Part shown: positions 8,537 to 15,658 of the stretch, one piece after another
Numbering within the stretch: the first letter of the stretch is position 1
How the letters are laid out: the number at the start of each line of letters is the position of its first letter
From: Chloroflexota bacterium
Lineage (GTDB): Bacteria; Chloroflexota; Anaerolineae; UBA4142
Reading direction: 5' to 3'
NCBI GenBank assembly: GCA_023380675.1
Contig: JAMCRS010000094.1
Coordinates: forward strand, 1,312 to 26,000
Length of the DNA: 24,689 nucleotides
Made by a program: the position numbers and the translations under genes
Notes under the pieces: model-generated
The model's database searches: none
What the model saw: only the letters and a program-made list of their open reading frames with translations
What the model was told of the DNA's origin: nothing

Positions 8537-9264
8537 GCATGCTGGAAGCTCAGAATATCTCCAAGGCCTTCGGCGGCATCCGCGCGCTGGACGGCTGCTC
8601 GATCACCGTGGAGCAAGGAAGTATTACCGGCTTGATCGGCCCCAATGGATCAGGCAAAACCACCCTGTTCAACATGATTACGGGATACGAGAGAGTGGAC
8701 AACGGCCAGGTCCTATTCAGCGGCCAAGCGATAACCGACGCGACGCCCGATCAGATCTTTCGGTTGGGCGTCGGCAGAACGTTCCAGCTCACCCGGATCT
8801 TCCCCCGGCTCACGGTGCTTGAGAACATGCACGTGGCCGTTCAGAGACAGGGCACACGCGCGCTGCTCAGCCGTTGGAGCTCTTCCGACGAGCAGCGCCG
8901 CGCGATCGAGCTTTTGGACTTTGTGGGGATCACCCGGTTGAAGGACGTTCCGGCGGCGAACCTTTCTTACGGACAAAAGAAACTGCTCGAGTTCGCTTAT
9001 ATCCTGATCGCCGAGCCTCAGGTCCTTCTCCTGGACGAGCCGGCGGGCGGGGTAAATCCGACGATGATCAATCAACTGGCGGAGCGAATCCGGACGCTGA
9101 ACAAGCGCGGCGTGACGTTCCTGGTCGTCGAGCACAACATGGAGTTCGTCATGGGATTATGTGACAAGGTGATGGTCATGCATCGCGGGTCCAAGATCGC
9201 GGAGGGGACGCCGCAGCAGGTACGCGACAACCCGGCTGTTCTCGAAGCCTATCTAGGAGATTGA
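8533..9264 (+). CDS. livG: Branched-chain amino acid type ABC ATPase LivG
   Basis: This 243-aa cytoplasmic ATPase powers the importer as a heterodimer with LivF. It has Walker A GPNGSGKTT (residues 36-44), the LivG-type Q-loop region GVGRTFQLTRIFPRLTVLEN and an ABC signature LSYGQ beginning at residue 144. The signature tyrosine replaces the more usual Gly, which is common in LivG. Walker B LLLDEP follows (D168/E169), then the D-loop region GGVNPTM and the H-loop VVEHNMEFVM, all intact. Length and motif spacing are normal. The start overlaps the livM stop and the stop lies 3 nt before livF. Confidence 0.95.
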   Translation: MSMLEAQNISKAFGGIRALDGCSITVEQGSITGLIGPNGSGKTTLFNMITGYERVDNGQVLFSGQAITDATPDQIFRLGVGRTFQLTRIFPRLTVLENMHVAVQRQGTRALLSRWSSSDEQRRAIELLDFVGITRLKDVPAANLSYGQKKLLEFAYILIAEPQVLLLDEPAGGVNPTMINQLAERIRTLNKRGVTFLVVEHNMEFVMGLCDKVMVMHRGSKIAEGTPQQVRDNPAVLEAYLGD

Positions 9265-9267
9265 GGC

Positions 9268-9990
9268 ATGTTGTTGAGTCTGCGTGAGGTTGTCGCCGGG
9301 TATGACGGCAGCGACGTCCTCAAGGGTGTCAATCTCAACGTCGAATTGGGATCGATTACGTGCATCGTCGGGCCGAACGGCGCCGGGAAAAGTACGGTGC
9401 TGCGCGCGGTCAGCGGGCTGTTGAAACCCCGTCGCGGCGAGATCACGTTCAACGGGCGCGCGATCGGCGGGATGACGCCGCGCCAGGTCTTGTCCATGGG
9501 GATCGTGCAGGTCGCGCAGAACCACAGCCTGTTTCCGGATATCTCGGTCAGAGAAAATGTCCGCTTGGGCGCGTTCATGCTCAACGACACGGCGCTCGTC
9601 CAGAAGCGCCTGGACGAGGTCGAAGGACTATTCCCGGTGGTGAAAGAGCGCGCGGACGAAAAGGCCGGCAATCTCTCCGGCGGACAGCAGCGCCTGGTGG
9701 AGTTCGCGCGTTCCCTGATGCTCGACCCCGCGCTCATCTTGTTGGACGAGCCCTCGATGGGCTTGGACCCAAAGACGCTCAAGCAGGTCTTCGACACGAT
9801 CACGCTCATGCACGATACCGGGAGAACCATTCTCTTGGTGGAGCAGAACGTACGGAGGGGACTCGCCGTCTCGACCCGGGGTGTCGTTATGGAGAGCGGC
9901 CGAGTTCGGTTGGAAGGCACGCACAAAGAGCTATTGGACAATCCCCAGATCAGCCACCTTTATCTCGGGGGCACGTTATCATCCGCGTGA
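9268..9990 (+). CDS. livF: Branched-chain amino acid type ABC ATPase LivF
   Basis: This 240-aa ATPase is the partner of LivG. Walker A GPNGAGKST lies at residues 35-43. The Q-loop region VQVAQNHSLFPDISVREN is the LivF form, and LSGGQ occurs at residues 136-140. Walker B LILLDEPSMGLDPK and the H-loop LLVEQNV are intact. It is the last gene of the importer operon: the next gene is convergent, and a bidirectional terminator begins 30 nt after the stop. With LivG, LivH, LivM and the upstream lipoprotein it makes a complete ABC importer. Confidence 0.95.
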   Translation: MLLSLREVVAGYDGSDVLKGVNLNVELGSITCIVGPNGAGKSTVLRAVSGLLKPRRGEITFNGRAIGGMTPRQVLSMGIVQVAQNHSLFPDISVRENVRLGAFMLNDTALVQKRLDEVEGLFPVVKERADEKAGNLSGGQQRLVEFARSLMLDPALILLDEPSMGLDPKTLKQVFDTITLMHDTGRTILLVEQNVRRGLAVSTRGVVMESGRVRLEGTHKELLDNPQISHLYLGGTLSSA

Positions 9991-10020
9991 GTCACGATGA
10001 AGGACGTACGAGTACGGGCC

Positions 10021-10067
10021 GAACGAAAGAAAAACTCACCGGCGAGCGGTGAGTTTTTCTTTCGTTC
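10021..10067. terminator. Bidirectional intrinsic terminator, perfect 21-bp stem
   Basis: The arms 10021-10041 and 10047-10067 are perfect reverse complements around a 5-nt loop. The stem has A-rich and T-rich stretches on its outer parts (GAAAGAAAAA and TTTTTCTTTC) and a GC-rich apex, so it ends in a U-rich run when read on either strand. It separates livF from the convergent polyferredoxin gene, whose TGA overlaps the edge of the right arm. Confidence 0.9.
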
Positions 10068-11589
10068 ACGTCCGGCGATAAACCCGTATCGCCGCTTGTC
10101 CCTCGGCCGGGCACTGGCGCTCGCAAATCCCGCACCCGATGCAAAGGTCCTGGAGCACGTACGGCCGCTGGACGACGATGGGGTCCCCTTTTCCGTCCGG
10201 CATCTCCGCTTCTTCCAGCCGGACCGCCTTGTCCGGCTTGGGGCACATTTCCTCGCAGACGATGCAAGGCATCCCGCGCGCCCAGGGTAGGCACCGGTTA
10301 CGGTCGATTACCGCAACGCCGATAACGGCTTGCCGCTTGGCTTCCAGGTCCAGGGCTGGAATGGCACCCGACGGGCACACCTGACCGCAGGCATTGCACC
10401 CATAGTCGCAATAGCCCAAGCGTGGAACGAGCCGCGGCGTCCACATTCCTTCCAGCCCCGCTTCTAATAGCGCGGGCTGCAGCCCGGAACTAGGGCAGAC
10501 CTTCATGCACTCGCTGCAGCGAAGGCAACGGGCGACGAAATCCGCCTCGCTCGAGACGCCGGGGGGACGCAGCAGGAGCGGGTCGGGCTGCCTGGCCTGG
10601 ACCCCGGTCCGCAGCACGACGACGCCGACGGCGCCGGCCGCCAACGCCGCGACCACCTGCCGCCGGCCCGGATCGAATTCGCACGCGGGGTCTGGCCGCA
10701 GAGTCCATTTGAACGTCAGCCCGCCCGAAGGGCAAGCCGCAAAACAGTCGAGGCACGCTACGCAATCGGGGGCGCGGATGGAGTAACTCTCTTGCCGGTC
10801 GATCGCGTCCAGCCGGCACGCGTTTTCGCATTCGCCGCATTGAATGCAAGCCGGATCCACGAACGGCCGAAACAGCGAGAACTTGGAGAGGAGAGCCAGG
10901 AGCGCGCCCAGGGGACAAAGGTAGCGGCACCAAAAGCGATGGGCGAGCAGGTTGAGCGCGACGATGCCCGCGAAGAACACGAGGATCAACGCGTTCTGGT
11001 CGAAAACTTGCTGCTTCTGTGGAAGGACTGTGCCGCGCAGCAGGTTCTCCATCCCATCCAGCGCGGGCCGCAGAAACGAAACCGGATAGAGCGCGGTCTC
11101 TATTCCGGTGATCGCATAGTTGAGCGCCGGCAAGACTGCCGTCGTCGCCGTCCGGGTCAAAATCGTGAGCGGGTCCAGCACCAGGAGCGATAGATTGCCC
11201 ATCAATGCGGCGGCCGCGACGACGAGCAAGACCAAATATTTCGCGCTGCGCCAGCCGGGCGAGAGACGGGTAGAGCGTCCGCGGTCCGGCAGGCGCAGCC
11301 AGTCCAAGAGCGTACCGGTTGGACAGATCCAGCCGCACCAGATCCGGCCGGCGACTAATGTGAGCGCGAGCGTGATCGCGGCGAGCGCAAGGTCCGGAAT
11401 CAACGACCGGCTCGATAGCATCGCCGCCGCCGCCGTGAGTGGATCGAATCGAAAGAACAGATCGGACAGCGGAAACGCAGGCTGCTGTGCCTGCGCCGCG
11501 AACAGGAGATAGACGAACAGGAGAAAAAAGAGCAGTTGGCTAATCTGGCGCAGACGCCGCCATTGATTCCAGTTCCAGGAGATCTTCAT
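10066..11589 (-). CDS. Membrane polyferredoxin, NapH-like domain fused to NapG-like ferredoxin domain
   Basis: The 507-aa form starts at the ATG at 11589 (MKISWNWNQWRRLRQ); an in-frame ATG at 11616 adds nine residues, and neither has a strong ribosome binding site. Numbering here is for the 516-aa form. Hydrophobic segments near 27-42, 71-91, 125-148 and 207-225 surround the two NapH/CcoG-type motifs CGWICP (94-99) and CRYLCP (230-235). Two 4Fe-4S motifs follow, at 257-267 and 285-295. A basic-RR plus hydrophobic segment (GRRQVVAALAAGAVGVVVL) sits at 317-336. Then come four more clusters, starting at C364, C403, C442 and C492. This suggests electron transfer across the membrane, with the last four clusters possibly outside. 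It is the last gene of a minus-strand unit with DUF6599-like and DUF362 lipoproteins. The redox partner is unknown. Confidence 0.88.
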   Translation of the reverse strand: MKISWNWNQWRRLRQISQLLFFLLFVYLLFAAQAQQPAFPLSDLFFRFDPLTAAAAMLSSRSLIPDLALAAITLALTLVAGRIWCGWICPTGTLLDWLRLPDRGRSTRLSPGWRSAKYLVLLVVAAAALMGNLSLLVLDPLTILTRTATTAVLPALNYAITGIETALYPVSFLRPALDGMENLLRGTVLPQKQQVFDQNALILVFFAGIVALNLLAHRFWCRYLCPLGALLALLSKFSLFRPFVDPACIQCGECENACRLDAIDRQESYSIRAPDCVACLDCFAACPSGGLTFKWTLRPDPACEFDPGRRQVVAALAAGAVGVVVLRTGVQARQPDPLLLRPPGVSSEADFVARCLRCSECMKVCPSSGLQPALLEAGLEGMWTPRLVPRLGYCDYGCNACGQVCPSGAIPALDLEAKRQAVIGVAVIDRNRCLPWARGMPCIVCEEMCPKPDKAVRLEEAEMPDGKGDPIVVQRPYVLQDLCIGCGICERQCPAEGQAAIRVYRRT

Positions 11590-11619
11590 CGAGTCGATTC
11601 CAGGTGGGGTTTGCATTCC

Positions 11620-11639
11620 GCGGCCCCATTGGGGGCCGC
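11620..11639 (-). promoter_or_regulatory. GC hairpin upstream of the polyferredoxin start
   Basis: GCGGCCCC at 11620-11627 pairs perfectly with GGGGCCGC at 11632-11639 around a 4-nt loop. It sits 3 nt upstream of the longer candidate start (11616) and 30 nt upstream of the preferred start (11589). In the message it could reduce access to the first start or mark an mRNA processing point. It is a weak argument for the shorter form. Confidence 0.4.
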
Positions 11640-12014
11640 ATCGCGCGAACAGTCAATTCCGTCTTGGGCTTTGCCAGGGCTTGTGCCCAGTTCGACGTTA
11701 GTCCGATGCCGACCTAGCCCCCGCCTCTTTCTCCCCCGCTTCATTTACGGGATCCATGACCTTGCTCGGACGGACCGTGGCGCAACAAGAAATGTCATTA
11801 CTCTCTGCAATACGTTCGCCAAAAACTCGCTTTCTCGGAGAAAACGGGTTGCGCCCCACGCTCGCGCCGGAGCTTTGACGAAGGTGTTATCTTTGCGCAA
11901 CCATTTCGTCCGCTTGGCAACAAAGGAAAGGTAAGTCAAAACTGGCCGCTTACAATGCACTTCCGAGTGAACAGGCGGTGTCAAGCGACTTTGCAAATGC
12001 CTGGTCTTTGTGTC
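11640..12014. other. Intergenic region between polyferredoxin and DUF6599-like genes
   Basis: No convincing gene was found in either direction. The base composition is more AT-rich than in the flanking genes. A weak minus-strand promoter-like pair (TTGGCG at 11817-11822, TAATGA at 11795-11800, 16-nt spacer) could drive the polyferredoxin gene separately. GGTTGCGC near 11847 and GCGCAACC near 11896 form a short inverted repeat of unknown meaning. Confidence 0.35.
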
Positions 12015-12932
12015 TTACTGCGCTGCGATCGCGCGTGATACCAGGGCGGCAGCATCAGATGATGCGATTTTTCCGAATACCGCGCCCAACAACCGGTCTC
12101 GCGAATCGGCTGCGGCCAAGTCCTTGACCGCGCTCGACTTGAGCGCCGCGAGCGCCGGCGCCACCTGATCCACATTCGGGTACTCGACGAGCATCAAGCG
12201 CGCGGTCTGGCCGTCGACCTGATAACGCGCGACCACGCCATTCGTGTCGCGGCTCAGGCCGAGGATATTCTCGCCGCCCAACCATACTGCGTCCTGGATC
12301 GACAATTCCTGGTGGAAGAACAGCGCCGAGCGGTCTTGCAGCCCCTCGTTCGGCAGAGACGAGAGCAGTGCAGGTCGCTCGCCCCCCGGCGGCAGCGCCG
12401 CCGCGATCGCTTTCGCTAGAGCCCACAACGCGGTATCGTCGACCGTATCAAGCGCACTCACGTGCACCGTGTAGCGGTCTTGCCAGAATGACAGCCGATG
12501 CCCGGGATCCGAGTCGCCGTCATTGCCGATGTTGGCGGCCTGGCCGGTAATGTCAGTGGTGAATAGACCGAACGCATCCGCCGGCGTTGCAAGCTGCCAG
12601 ACCTCGGCGACGATCGTCCCCGTCCCGCTTTTATACCTCTGCGTGGCAACCCTTTCGAAACCGTAAACGAAAAACCCATCCGCCTGGCCGTCGACCAGGC
12701 TGAACAAGTTATCGCGATCGTAGCTCTTTGCCTCGCCGGTCGATGCCCAGCCCGGGACGACCTTCGCCCCGGGAAGAACCGATTCGACCGCACGCGGCGT
12801 CGCGGTGCTTTGAGTCGTCGAGTGTTGCGGGGTCGCCGGCACGACCTGAGGCGAGCACGCTGCGGCCGCGCCAGATGTTATGGAAACGAGTAGGCCCACG
12901 CGGCAAAGCCGCTTGAAATCGCGAATGTTCAC
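12015..12932 (-). CDS. DUF6599-like lipoprotein
   Basis: This 305-aa protein starts with GTG at 12932, supported by an AAGGATGA ribosome binding site just upstream; the next in-frame starts would cut into the signal peptide. Residues 1-26 are a lipoprotein signal ending in GAAAAC. A short polar Thr/Ser/Pro linker follows. The mature part carries LFSLVDGQADGFFVYGFER, GTIVAEVWQLATPADAFGLFT, and later LFFHQELSIQDAVWLGGENIL. This is the pattern I recall for the uncharacterised DUF6599 family; the assignment is from memory of motifs. No metal or haem motif is visible beyond the lipobox cysteine. It lies between DUF362 genes and a polyferredoxin, so an accessory role on the outer face of the membrane is inferred. 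The function is unknown. Confidence 0.8.
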   Translation of the reverse strand: MNIRDFKRLCRVGLLVSITSGAAAACSPQVVPATPQHSTTQSTATPRAVESVLPGAKVVPGWASTGEAKSYDRDNLFSLVDGQADGFFVYGFERVATQRYKSGTGTIVAEVWQLATPADAFGLFTTDITGQAANIGNDGDSDPGHRLSFWQDRYTVHVSALDTVDDTALWALAKAIAAALPPGGERPALLSSLPNEGLQDRSALFFHQELSIQDAVWLGGENILGLSRDTNGVVARYQVDGQTARLMLVEYPNVDQVAPALAALKSSAVKDLAAADSRDRLLGAVFGKIASSDAAALVSRAIAAQ

Positions 12933-13036
12933 GTCATCCTTCCAAGGCCTGAGCTTTCATGGCACGCGGTGAGATACAGGGACGACAAGAACTCCGGCAG
13001 ATCGTGATGGCCTTTGCAGGAGGTGCTTCATCGCGT

Positions 13037-13283
13037 GTCTCTACCTCGTGCCTCGCCCGCCGGCCGGAGACGTCCCACCGGGGCGTCTCTACTTCGTGCC
13101 TCGCCCGCCGGCCGGAGACGCCCCACCGGGCGTCTCTACCGCGTGCTTCGCCCGCCGGCCGGAGACGCCCCACCGGGGCGTCTCTACCGCGTGCTTCGCC
13201 CGCCGGCCGGAGACGCCCCACCGGGGCGTCTCTACCTCGTGCCTCGCCCGCCGGCCGGAGACGTCCCACCGGGGCGTCTCTAC
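13037..13283. repeat. Tandem array of five palindromic 48-bp units
   Basis: The marker GTCTCTAC starts at 13037, 13085, 13132, 13180, 13228 and 13276, giving units of 48, 47, 48, 48 and 48 bp. Each unit boundary is a near-perfect palindrome of the type GAGACGCCCC-ACC-GGGGCGTCTC, joined by a GTGCYTCGCCCGCCGGCC spacer. Units 3 and 4 carry the same variants, as do units 1 and 5, and unit 2 is intermediate. The array lies in the 415-bp gap between two genes of the same minus-strand unit, so it would form a row of stable hairpins in that transcript. Long apparent ORFs through it exist only because 48 is a multiple of three and the unit lacks stop codons. Confidence 0.9.
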
Positions 13284-13347
13284 GTTGTGCTTTACGCCCG
13301 GATCCATTGCACGCACGAAAGCACGGGATTGAGCAACTAATCCGTGG

Positions 13348-14292
13348 CTAGACATTGAATTCCGACACACGCACACTGTCAAGGTCCAGCGTCCCCAGCC
13401 CCATGTCGGCCGCCGCTTTGACGTAGGGGATATCGGCGCCGGTCAGATCGAACAGCGTTGCAGCGAACGCGTCCGCCGCGACAATGTCGTGGCTAGCGAT
13501 GATCGTGTCCGTCTGTTTGACGTCGCTCAGACTTCCACCGGTAGGCCCGTGCGCGGTCAGAATCCGAACCGCGTCGACGACGGTGAGCGTGGGACGGATG
13601 AGGCTCGCGAGGTCGGCGATGCGCTGACCCAGGTTGCGGTGGATCATGTTCGGCGTCGCGGCCGTCCCGAGCAGATTCTTGGCCGCCAGGCTCAGGCGCG
13701 CGAGCGAATGATGTTTGGCAATCGGAATGTTGATCAGCACGTCGGCCGTGAGCACATCCTGGTAGACCGGCCACGATTTCAAGTCCACGCCGTTGGGAAT
13801 CGGAGTATCGACGAACCGGGCGGGACTCATCACCTGCATCACGCCGCCGGCCGCGCGCACCGCGTCGCCGATACCGCTGACGGCATAGGCCGACTCGGGC
13901 GTGCCGCCGAGCGGAGTGTCCATCACGCGGACCTGGCGTGCGCCGGCTGCAAGGCACAGCTTGACGATCGTCGCGACCACGATCGGGTTCGTCGTCGCCG
14001 CGTATTCGTAGGTATGATAGTCGACGCAGATGTTCGGCTTGACGACAACGTCGCTGCCGCTCTTGACAAAACGCTCGATACCGCCGATCGCCCTGAGCGC
14101 CGCCTGCGTTACCGCGGCCGGGTCGCCGCCGTGCGCGACGGCGAGATAGGCCTGGTCGCCCGAGGGCGGAGGGGGCGCGGCGCGACCGGCGTTTTGACCG
14201 GCGGGTGTCGCGCAGCCGGCCTGGAGAAAGGCGGCGCCGACGACGGCTGCGCCGGCGAACCGGATGAATTGTCTCCGAGTCAGCCCGGTCAT
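13348..14292 (-). CDS. DUF362 domain protein, Tat-exported lipoprotein
   Basis: This 314-aa protein starts at the ATG at 14292, which overlaps the stop of the upstream DUF362 gene (ATGA). It has a twin-arginine signal (TRRQFIRFAG) ending in a lipobox (LQAGC, C27), then a short Pro/Gly linker. The DUF362 domain covers roughly residues 48-310 with VVVKPNICVDY, DVLINIPIAKHHSLARLSLA, KNLLGT and a late D-A-F segment. The motif D.LINIP..K.H......KN..GT is shared with its upstream neighbour. Some DUF362 proteins carry ferredoxin domains, but none is present here; only C89 and C112 remain besides the lipobox. Tat export suggests folding or cofactor loading in the cytoplasm. The biochemical role is unknown. 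The neighbouring polyferredoxin suggests a redox context. Confidence 0.9.
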   Translation of the reverse strand: MTGLTRRQFIRFAGAAVVGAAFLQAGCATPAGQNAGRAAPPPPSGDQAYLAVAHGGDPAAVTQAALRAIGGIERFVKSGSDVVVKPNICVDYHTYEYAATTNPIVVATIVKLCLAAGARQVRVMDTPLGGTPESAYAVSGIGDAVRAAGGVMQVMSPARFVDTPIPNGVDLKSWPVYQDVLTADVLINIPIAKHHSLARLSLAAKNLLGTAATPNMIHRNLGQRIADLASLIRPTLTVVDAVRILTAHGPTGGSLSDVKQTDTIIASHDIVAADAFAATLFDLTGADIPYVKAAADMGLGTLDLDSVRVSEFNV

Positions 14293-15425
14293 TTCAGCGC
14301 CACCTCCGTCAACTGAATGTCCTTATCGGCGGTCGCGCCCAGACCGATCTTGCCGGCATTTTCAAACCACCCCTTGCTCATCGACTCGTTCGCGGCCGTA
14401 TCCTGCCCCTTGGCGGCTTTGAGGTCTTTAAAGACCTTCATGCCCACAGTATCAACGGCGATCGGGTCGTAACTAACCATAATCGAGTCGCCCTTGTAAT
14501 CCGCTTTCCAATACGGCCAGGAACTCGTGTGCTTGAGGCATGCTTCCAAAACGTCGCCCACGACGAGCCGCGTGCGGTCCTTGATTTGAGGCAGCGCGTT
14601 CAGGGCCGGCAGGGTCTCATCTACCAGGTGAAGCGATTCCGGGCTGCTGACGGTGCCAAAGTGGTTCTTGAGCGCAAAGGTCAGCCCGGAGATCATGTGC
14701 GACTTGAGCACGGGAATGTTGATCAGCGCGTCGGATTTCAGCAGGATGTTGCTCAGCTTGATCGTCCTCAGCTCTCCGAGCGAAACGTCGTCCGAGTAGT
14801 CGCGGTCGGTCCCGTACACGCGCACCCCCGGACCGTCTTTGTTCACCTTGAAGCCAGCCGTCTCCAGCTCCTCCGTGGTAAAGTCATAAACGACGATTTG
14901 CTCGGCCGGGATCCCCGCGTCGAGCAGCGAGTCGGTCACGGCGGTCACGAGCGGAACGTGCGTCCAGATGACGCTGTTCGAAAAAGAGTTCACCTTGATC
15001 ACAATCTGTTCCGTGGGCAGAAAAAGCGCCTGCCAAGCCTGCTTGGCATCGGACAGGCCGGTGAGCCGCGTGATCGATTCGTCGAGCATGGTTCGCAGCG
15101 CGCGCGGGTCGAGTTGATCCCCCGACCACGCGCCGGCGTGATGGGTGTGTACGACTTGGCTCGGAGCCGCGGGAAACATCTTGAGAATATCCGGCCGGCG
15201 CAAGCCGCCGGGCGCGGCGGTGACGGCCGGAGGTGAGGTCGGAACAGGCGTTGGCGTGGGCGGAAGAAAAGTGGGTGATGGAGGAGGAGCGCTGGTCGGC
15301 GTTGCGGTCGGGAGGACCGGACTGCAGCCGGCGACCAGTCCGGCGAGCGCCGCCAGTCTGAGGAATTCGCGCCGGGTGATCATCGTAAGAAACGTGCCGT
15401 CGCTCTCGTTCGTGTGCGATCGCAT
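14289..15425 (-). CDS. DUF362 domain protein, Tat-exported lipoprotein (operon leader gene)
   Basis: The ATG at 15425 is chosen because AGGAGGAG lies 5-7 nt upstream; an internal ATG at 15383 fits the signal peptide better in length but has no ribosome binding site. The 378-aa product therefore has a polar n-region of 14 residues before the twin-arginine signal TRREFLRLA and lipobox LVAGC (C34). A long Pro/Thr/Ser linker follows (PTATPTSAPPPSPTFLPPTP). The DUF362 domain (about residues 85-375) has QIVIKVNSFSNS, DALINIPVLKSHMISGLTFA, KNHFGT and a late SYDPIAVDTVG. It is a diverged paralogue of the next gene. It is the first gene after a promoter and an attenuator-like leader (15426-15611). The biochemical function is unknown. 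Confidence 0.9.
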   Translation of the reverse strand: MRSHTNESDGTFLTMITRREFLRLAALAGLVAGCSPVLPTATPTSAPPPSPTFLPPTPTPVPTSPPAVTAAPGGLRRPDILKMFPAAPSQVVHTHHAGAWSGDQLDPRALRTMLDESITRLTGLSDAKQAWQALFLPTEQIVIKVNSFSNSVIWTHVPLVTAVTDSLLDAGIPAEQIVVYDFTTEELETAGFKVNKDGPGVRVYGTDRDYSDDVSLGELRTIKLSNILLKSDALINIPVLKSHMISGLTFALKNHFGTVSSPESLHLVDETLPALNALPQIKDRTRLVVGDVLEACLKHTSSWPYWKADYKGDSIMVSYDPIAVDTVGMKVFKDLKAAKGQDTAANESMSKGWFENAGKIGLGATADKDIQLTEVALK

Positions 15426-15577
15426 GTTGTCTCCTCCTGTTTCAATGGCGCTCCCCGAACAAAAAAACTCCGCATCGGGATAACCAATGCGGAGGTTTAC
15501 GGCCGTTGCTCGCCGGGTGTCCCATCGCCGGAAAGGAAACCCCCTCTGGCGTCCGGCACCAAACGAGTCGTGATTCT
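15426..15577 (-). promoter_or_regulatory. Structured 5' leader with antiterminator/terminator alternatives
   Basis: The leader runs from the predicted transcription start near 15577 to the ribosome binding site (AGGAGGAG, complement of 15431-15438). Early in the leader GCCGGA and TCCGGC can pair around 19 nt holding GGGGGUUU (15544-15537). That segment can pair over 8 bp with AAACCUCC (15498-15491), which overlaps the 5' arm of the terminator stem. The two pairings exclude each other, as in transcription attenuators and riboswitches. I could not match the sequence to a riboswitch class I know. What it senses is unknown. Confidence 0.55.
15461..15494 (-). terminator. Leader terminator hairpin (possible attenuator) before the DUF362 operon
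   Basis: On the minus strand an 8-bp perfect stem (CTCCGCAT at 15494-15487 with ATGCGGAG at 15475-15468) with an 11-nt loop is followed at once by seven U residues (15467-15461). This is a standard intrinsic terminator, yet it lies 35 nt before the start codon of the DUF362 gene and downstream of that gene's promoter. No minus-strand gene upstream needs it. It would therefore act as a regulated stop in the leader. Confidence 0.75.
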
Positions 15578-15583
15578 ACTATT

Positions 15584-15611
15584 ACTATATCACACCGATT
15601 GGATTTTTCAA
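15584..15611 (-). promoter_or_regulatory. Sigma70-like promoter for the DUF362 operon
   Basis: On the minus strand TTGAAA (15611-15606) and TATAGT (15589-15584) are separated by 16 nt. This places the transcription start near 15577 and gives a leader of about 150 nt. The site lies in a short AT-rich island unlike its GC-rich surroundings. Confidence 0.65.
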
Positions 15612-15658
15612 AATGTGCGCGGGGCCGGCTAACGGCGGCGCCTAGCAGTGCGCGGCGC

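Noticed and set aside
10490..11338. 282-aa frame on the same strand as the polyferredoxin.
   Set aside because: It is an Arg-rich shadow of the real frame, which holds all the Fe-S cysteine motifs.
13037..13283. CRISPR array.
   Set aside because: The units are contiguous tandem repeats with no unique spacers, and no cas gene is present.
12934..13382. Several overlapping open frames through the 48-bp array, with a repeated ARRPETPHRGVST-like peptide.
   Set aside because: Three plus-strand and two minus-strand frames are open at once because the unit length is a multiple of three and has no stops. There is no ribosome binding site, and one 47-bp unit breaks the phase.
15426..15577. Assignment of the leader to SAM-I, fluoride, cyclic-di-GMP or cobalamin riboswitches.
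   Set aside because: Short similarities such as GGCGATGGG and ACCCGGC were seen, but the conserved cores of these classes are not complete, so no class is claimed.
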